Part shown: one piece after another, positions 58,689 to 64,000 of the stretch
Position numbering within the stretch: the first letter of the stretch is position 1
Layout: every line of letters starts with the position of its first letter
Assembly: GCA_029582165.1 (NCBI GenBank)
Contig: CM055877.1
Coordinates: 42,293,249 to 42,357,248 of the forward strand
DNA length: 64,000 nucleotides
Direction: 5' to 3'
DNA from: Portulaca oleracea
Taxonomy: Eukaryota > Streptophyta > Magnoliopsida > Caryophyllales > Portulacaceae
Translations under genes and position numbers: made by a program
The notes under the pieces: generated by a model
The model's input: only the letters and a program-made list of their open reading frames with translations
Told to the model about the DNA's origin: nothing
Databases searched by the model: none

Positions 58689-61684
58689 CACGGTCGCTAG
58701 AACGTCGTTGGCCGCCACACCAAACCCCCAAAAATCACCGCAAACCACCGCAACCCTGCCCTATTCGAAGTGTGTTGTCACCGCTGCTCTGTTTCGGTTC
58801 CTTGCTGCTCCGATTGTCGTGGTTGCTACCGCTGCTCACCGTCGACCCAGACGCCCGCCAAAGACACCGAAGACCACCCATCGCTGCCCCTCGACTCGCC
58901 GGAACCACCTAACGTAACCCTCTGTCCCCAATTCCAGTCTTGATTGCTCTTGTCGTGCCCTGTTACTTATTCCTACTATGTTCTTGGTTGAGTCCTTGCT
59001 TGGTAGTTCTTGTTCCTTATATTCTGAGAGTTTTTTAGATTAATCAAGTGTTGTAAATATAATAAATTATAAATATTTGTTCTTGTGTGTGTGTTAGTCG
59101 AATAATCATGTGATTCTTGATCACTTCTATGCTAATGTGTGATGTAAATAGTGGGGTAGATATAATGCATGTTTACGGATATTCTATGTGATTTATGTAG
59201 CGAATTAAGTACTGCAAGTATTGGAGATTGTCAAGACTTAACCTTGTGCCTAAATTGAATGCGTATATGTTCTTGTTATTCATAAAAAGGAGAGGTCACT
59301 GTTTTTGTTCTGTTATCTTTGTTCAATTTGGCAATTCATTTGTTCCTTTAAACTTCTTTGTCTTACTTGATGATTAGGTTAGTAATTTCCTTGTTTTGTA
59401 AACCATGCTACAGTTTATGAATATGTACATGACTTGTTATATGTATTAAGTATGCTTCTTAGTTATTCATTGGTTTATTAGAAGTAGTAGCATTACTAGT
59501 ATTGTTTTATTTGGTAAATTGATTAAGTATTTACGGAGTCTCCTTGGTCTTTTATGTTGTTAGCATGTATGTGTTAGTAAATTAAATCATGTTATTATGT
59601 GGGTTATGGTATGTATACGTGAACTGTATTATTGATCATGTTCAAATTTGGTAAAACTAGTATTCATGTTTAGGGTGATGTCAATATTATTTTATGCATG
59701 TTTTTAAGGTTAGAGAAAGTATTAAAGTTGTTTTCATGTTTTACAATTTTAGTTTTGATGGAAGGAAGTTGATGTTTGGACCTAGGTTGGATCAGATTAA
59801 GTATACTTACCTTTATTCACTATTTTACGCCCAAATTGGGACCCTAGGATCGAATGGTGGAAGTTAGAACCGAAATTACCAACTATACGGGAACCGGGAA
59901 CGTGACAGTTTTGATAGGGTCTACATAACGGGTCACCATGAAAAATATAGTCGTTTTTTATTGAACCCTTTGAACTAGAGGTTCCCTCAGATGTTAGCTT
60001 TCATAGGAGTTTTACGGATCGGACTTTGGAATTGTATAAGTCGAGTTATACCCTGATTACCGGACCTAGGTCAGATCTGGACAGTTTCGATTAATGACCA
60101 TTTTTGAGGATCTTAGAGCGTGTTTTTGGTCTTGCTTTCAACATAAGAGTTTTAGTAGACATCCTAAGGTTTCCGAAAAGTCTAAAACTAGATCTATAAA
60201 ATGTCGGGAAGTCATGTTATGACCCTTTTTATGTGAGTGTTGTAATCTGTCTTGTTGATATTAATTATTAGTGATTGTGTTGTTGAATGAAAAGGTTGTT
60301 TGGTTTTATTATGTGATTACTTGGAATTTGTTGGCTAATATAAAGTATAAATTCAAGAATGATGGGAACCTATAGTGTTCCTAGGGGAGGGTTAGGTAGG
60401 AGGTAGTTAATACTAGCTTCGAAAGGTGCGTTTTGATTAAAGTAATTATTTCTATTTTAGGCCCGAGCTAATTCGCGCCATTAGTGAGCTCAAGTGTGTT
60501 CGTTATTTTCTGTGAAGTGAAGCTAATCGGGTAATGTCTATGCCCTAATCCCCATTGGGATGCACTTTTAATGTGTTTTTGGTTATTTATAATCTGTTTT
60601 GGAATTTGTATCCCGAAGGGGACTTTATGTGAAAAATGTGACCATCTGTTTTGGATAACTGTTTGTAATTATTGTACTTTGTTTTATGAGTTGAGAAATT
60701 GGATGGTCTTTTATGAGTAGTTTTATTATTGGTTTTGATAACTTGGGTTGGGTTTGACTTGAGAGTTGTGAGCTGAGATTTGCATAAAATACTAATAATT
60801 CAAAGTGAAACATTTAAGCAGGTTAATACTTTGATGCCTGTGGTAGGCGAACTCTTTTGATGCCTGTGGTAGGTGAATACTTTGATGCCTATGGTAAGCG
60901 AACTCTCGATGCCTGTGGTAGGCGAACTCTTTCGATGCCTGTGGTAGGCGAATACTTTGATGCATGTGGTAGGTGAATACTTTGATGCATGTGGTAGGCG
61001 AACTCTTTGATGCATGTGGTAGGCGAACTTTTGATGCCTGTGGTAGGCGAATAATTTGATGCCTGTAGTAGGCGAACTCTTTGATGCCTGTAGTAGGCGA
61101 ACTCTTTGATGCCTGTGGTAGGCGAACTCTTGATGCCTGTGGTAGGCGAACTCTTTTATGCCTGTGGTAGACGATGTTACTCTAAGGGATGTGGTATCCC
61201 GCCCGCATAATAAAATGAATTGGTTGGGTTAAGGAAAATAGTTAGGAGGGCTAAAGGTTTGTGAAAAGGTTTGGTTTGTTCCCTCTCCCTTAAATGAATT
61301 GAAATGAACTTGAATTATTTTTAATGATAAGGGGTAGACATTATTGAGATTTCCCCCTCATTTTTGTAATGTTTTGTTTTCAGGTGAAGATCTGTATGCT
61401 GGGGACGGGAATTAGCAGTGAGGCTTGGCATACTTAGTTTGATTAGTCGTTTTGTGTTTCATTTCAGAAAGACTAGAAGTTAGTCATGTTGAGTGTTTGT
61501 TTTCTAAGTTTGAAGTTGTTCAGTTTGTTATAGTTGAACGGTTGTTGGTTTCCTTCTTGCCTTGTATTCCTTCGGGGTACAGCAGTGTTGCCCCAAATAA
61601 AAGTTGAGACTTCCGCTGAAAAAATTTTCTGTTAACGTTAGTTTGACTTTGACTTATCCATGATTGATTTTCTGGGGCGTTACA
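58689..61684 (+). repeat. F: distal LTR segment
   Basis: About 3 kb of noncoding sequence, from the K target site to GGGGCGTTACA. It contains the 24-bp tandem array at 60832-61175. No gene. Together with 11792-12159 and 52642-52902 it makes an LTR of about 3.6 kb, a size usual for Tekay-like elements. Confidence 0.65.
60832..61175. repeat. Tandem repeat, ~24-bp unit, ~14 copies
   Basis: The unit is GATGCCTGTGGTAGGCGAAC plus TCTTT, with variants CATG, CTGTAG and GGTGAATAC. Each unit contains the small inverted repeat GCCT/AGGC. It lies inside the F LTR. Confidence 0.93.
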
Positions 61685-61689
61685 AATTT

Positions 61690-61820
61690 AGTTTAACTGC
61701 CTTTAATTATTTATTGCTTTCCGCATTTTAAAACCCTCAACCAAACAAATTTCCTCATTAGCCAGATAACCCATCCGACAACCCTACTCTTAGAAAAACC
61801 CAAAAATACGCAACCGAACA
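61690..61820 (+). repeat. 3' LTR of E, distal part
   Basis: This aligns with 1073-1210 of the left LTR and ends CAACCGAACA. It completes the LTR interrupted at 11687 by F. Confidence 0.88.
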
Positions 61821-62284
61821 CCCACCTTAGTCCTTCCTTCAAATGGGGTGCATTAGGGACCAGAAGCTCTTTAATGCACTAATCGCTTGTTAACATAGGG
61901 AAGGCTAAGGAAGGGATAGTTAGTCACTCGCTCACGGAAGTGAGGATGGGGCTAACTAGAGAACCCTGCTAAATTAACCCCGAGGGTTCATGGTGCATTT
62001 CGGGGTAGTTAATCATGACTACCCTTGGCAGAGGGAGCTTGGTGGCCTTATCCTAGCAGGATTCCGATATTTCCTAAAGCCCCCGAAGCCCATCTTTGTC
62101 GTCCGACTGAACTCTTGTTTGCTTGTGTGTTTTGTGCTAAGATAGTGACCTTACCTCCTTTTTGTTAACCTTAGTGATCTCGACCTTCCTCTTGACCAAG
62201 ACCTTTTGTTAGGCCCTTAGCTCCCTAAGAAGAACGACATAAATAGACATATATATAAAACCGATCATACAAACCGGTGGTACA
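61821..62284 (+). repeat. K2: LTR 3' part, the host of E
   Basis: It is homologous to 58190-58683 in K, starting at CCCAC and ending GGTACA before an Asp-tRNA primer site. The first five bases CCCAC should be E's target duplication; the left copy is outside the window. Confidence 0.75.
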
Positions 62285-62289
62285 CAAAA

Positions 62290-62307
62290 TGGCGCCGTTG
62301 CCGAGGA
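62290..62307 (+). other. Primer binding site of K2 (tRNA-Asp)
   Basis: TGGCGCCGTTGCCGAGGA, one mismatch to the tRNA-Asp complement, five bases after the LTR end. Confidence 0.88.
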
Positions 62308-62374
62308 GGTAGTGCCCCTAGCTTTTAGTTTCTTTTGGTTAGAGGTAGTTTAGATCACATTCATGCTAAAGGTT
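62308..62374 (+). other. K2: start of internal region
   Basis: A short leader after the primer site, cut by what looks like another element start at 62375. No gene seen. Confidence 0.5.
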
Positions 62375-64000
62375 TGTAGGACCCCAGAAAAAACCATGTT
62401 TTTTCACGAGTGTACTACGTACTTAGTGATCCGGAGTCGACTAATGTTGCTTAATCCTTAAATAAGAATATCTTTAGTTTATGAAAATCATTTTCGAGGG
62501 GGACTTCTATTCGTTTCTAGAACCGCTTTTCTTGAAATTATATCGAATTAACTTACAAATGACTCAATACGAATTCCAATTCAAACCCAGGCCAAGAAAA
62601 TAACACACGGGCCAACAGGGCGATCACTAGCTATATGGCCTATAATGTATCCCTTGTTGGACCTTGTGCTTCTTTGGCCCAACAAAAAATGTTTAGAAAA
62701 ATTGAAAGGCCACGATGCCTATGATCCTTTCTTTGACATTTTCTTTTAAGGTAGCTCCGGATTAGAATATGAGAGTATATAAGTCATTTTATAAATTTTT
62801 CGATGAAATAAACATGCTTGTTTAAAAATAAAAAGAGGAATAGTCGCCAACGGATTTAAGGAAATCGCCAAACCAATAAAAAAGAAGAAAATAACTCCGG
62901 TCTACGAACCTGTATTCTGAATTCGGGGGCATGGTTACGAATTCGAGAAATAATTATCGAATCCTCCTATTTAAAAAAACAGACTCTACTAAAATCGGAC
63001 TTGAAATGAAATTGAGCGGGGAGAAGTTTAATGAATTTCACGAATTTTATATTCCAAACATGCAAGATTGAAATAATAAGGTTTTTTTAGAAAAGGAATG
63101 TACAAATATAAATGATACATAGAAATAAACTACATTATTGAATCCAAAGGATAGACGAACCTCACTTTAAACCTTCATAAGATGGAATGAAGATCAAACT
63201 CTTTATGGTAGACCCTTGTGATGAATGCTTAAGATCGGTACGACATGGATGATGGGATGGATGCTTAAGGATGATTGATGTGTGGATAGTATGGTGGTAG
63301 TAGTGATGAAGGATGATGGAAAGGAATGATGATGATAGCGATTGATGGAAAGAGTAGAGAGGATGGATGATAGAAGAGAGTAGAGAGATGTCAATGATGG
63401 TTGTTAGTGAAAATGAGTGAGGATAAGGGGGGTGTTTATAGGTGGAGGGTGGATGGATGCGGATGGAAGGAGGGGGATATGATTCCAAGGACCATGCCCC
63501 TTAGGCAAATAGGAAGCCCCCGTGGCCTCGCTCGAGATCAGGGGACAATCCTCCTACGCTATACCAAGTGAAACCATATCCTCTCACTCTGAATGGGCAA
63601 TTTGTCAATGAAGGGGACGACTTTCCTTACTATGGTTTCAAATAACCAATCTATCTCAAAGGTCAGGGAGTACAAGTAGCTTGACTAGAGATTTTCAAGG
63701 ATTGCTCCATCGATATGGTGTAGACACCGGGATTTTGACGCATAAGATAATATAAAAGCAAGAGCCGAATAAATAAAAGAAGTTCGATAAATGCATGCAT
63801 TTTACATGTATTTTGTTCACCTAAAGCTACATGCATGATCACATGTGGTCCATCCTAGCTACACATACATTTTTTATGTAAAAATGGAGCTATGCAAACC
63901 CTAAAAAGCAAGTGCCAGAGGTCGCGAGTTCGAATCCTTACAAAAGCATTCAAAAACACCTCAAAAGTTGGCTAAATAATATACACTCTATGTCCAGTGT
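62375..64000 (-). repeat. Unassigned LTR-like sequence, extends past window
   Basis: It begins TGTAGGACCCCAG, the kind of terminus seen in Tekay-like LTRs. The interior is AT-rich, then carries GGATGGATG-type imperfect repeats at 63220-63480. On the minus strand CTATAAACACC (about 63430) is a plausible TATA box, suggesting a minus-oriented LTR. TGTAGACACCGGG near 63719 may be another terminus. No partner LTR is in the window, so the limits are uncertain. No gene. Confidence 0.4.

Larger units (their letters stand above)
11688..61684 (+). mobile_element. F: long-LTR gypsy remnant spanning ~50 kb with nested insertions
   Basis: The termini are TGTAAAACCCC on the left and GGGGCGTTACA on the right, an inverted pair typical of Tekay/Del-like LTRs. 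Flanking duplications are AGTTT (11683-11687) and AATTT (61685-61689), one mismatch. The left end has about 60 bp of LTR-like sequence, then TTTCGAGGACGAAAC, a motif found at the end of pol in such elements, then a second LTR start near 11792. F therefore looks like a largely deleted element retaining mainly its 3' LTR of about 3.6 kb, now split by A and K. I see no protein-coding remnant of F. Confidence 0.72.

Noticed and set aside
58356..58700. 114-codon open frame near the K LTR end
   Set aside because: The homologous K2 segment (61.98-62.28 kb) differs by indels that break it, so it is chance.
60800..61015. Frame with repeated HRHQKSSPTTGIK
   Set aside because: Translation of the 24-bp tandem repeat; no start context or domain.
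63162..63488. 108-codon His/Pro/Ser-rich minus-strand frame
   Set aside because: Lies over GGATGGATG-type imperfect repeats in an LTR-like leader; no domain seen.
63900..63950. GAGTTCGAATCC resembling a Pol III B box (tRNA or SINE)
   Set aside because: No A box at proper distance, no cloverleaf and no poly-A or TSD flanks.

Overview
This window looks like plant nuclear DNA made almost entirely of transposable elements. I found no host gene, rRNA or tRNA gene that I can support. The plant signature comes from Ty3/gypsy and Ty1/copia elements primed by initiator-Met or Asp tRNA, an En/Spm (CACTA) transposon with a DUF4216-type C-terminus, PIF/Harbinger-, MULE- and Micron-like elements, and nonsense changes in CHG context. 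The setting suggests repeat-rich, probably pericentromeric, heterochromatin of a flowering plant. I cannot name the species.

Nearly every block can be assigned to one insertion nest, because element ends and target-site duplications (TSDs) can be read. Element names are local to this annotation. Outermost is K2, an LTR element whose LTR end and Asp-tRNA primer site lie at 61821-62307. E (1-61820) sits inside the K2 LTR. E carries J (3696-9600, TSD CATTT) in its body and F (11688-61684, TSD AGTTT/AATTT) in its 3' LTR. F carries gypsy element A (12160-52636, TSD TTAGG) and element K (52903-58683, TSD GCCAG/GCCAC); K carries L (53937-55041, TSD ATAAC). A is split just before its protease by CACTA transposon H (16598-49898, TSD TTC). 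H carries two MITEs embedded in TA microsatellites, a Harbinger-like element M (24851-26967, TSD TAA) with a second one N inside it (25316-26375, TSD TAA), and copia element G (27893-49429, TSD CAGCA). G is split in its protease region by gypsy element B (31139-47790, TSD ATTGT). B is a mosaic that contains a second gypsy copy (C) and part of an Athila/Tat-like element (D).

A, B, C and J are one gypsy family with LTRs of about 1.35 kb. They encode Gag, protease, RT, RNase H and integrase, and the integrase C-terminus runs into the 3' LTR as in CRM-type chromoviruses. All coding regions are damaged to some degree. The damage is dominated by CAG to TAG changes at positions where sister copies keep Gln. 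E, D, K and K2 belong to Asp-tRNA-primed families (Athila/Tat-like). E and D carry only a short Gag-like segment followed by acidic reading frames and look non-autonomous.

The points most worth following are: the reading frame conserved inside the LTRs of the gypsy family; the mosaic structure and inverted LTR 'clock' of B relative to its host G; the tandem LTR-plus-polypurine array in K; and the completeness of the nest as a relative-dating record. Species, copy number and any activity cannot be judged from the sequence alone.
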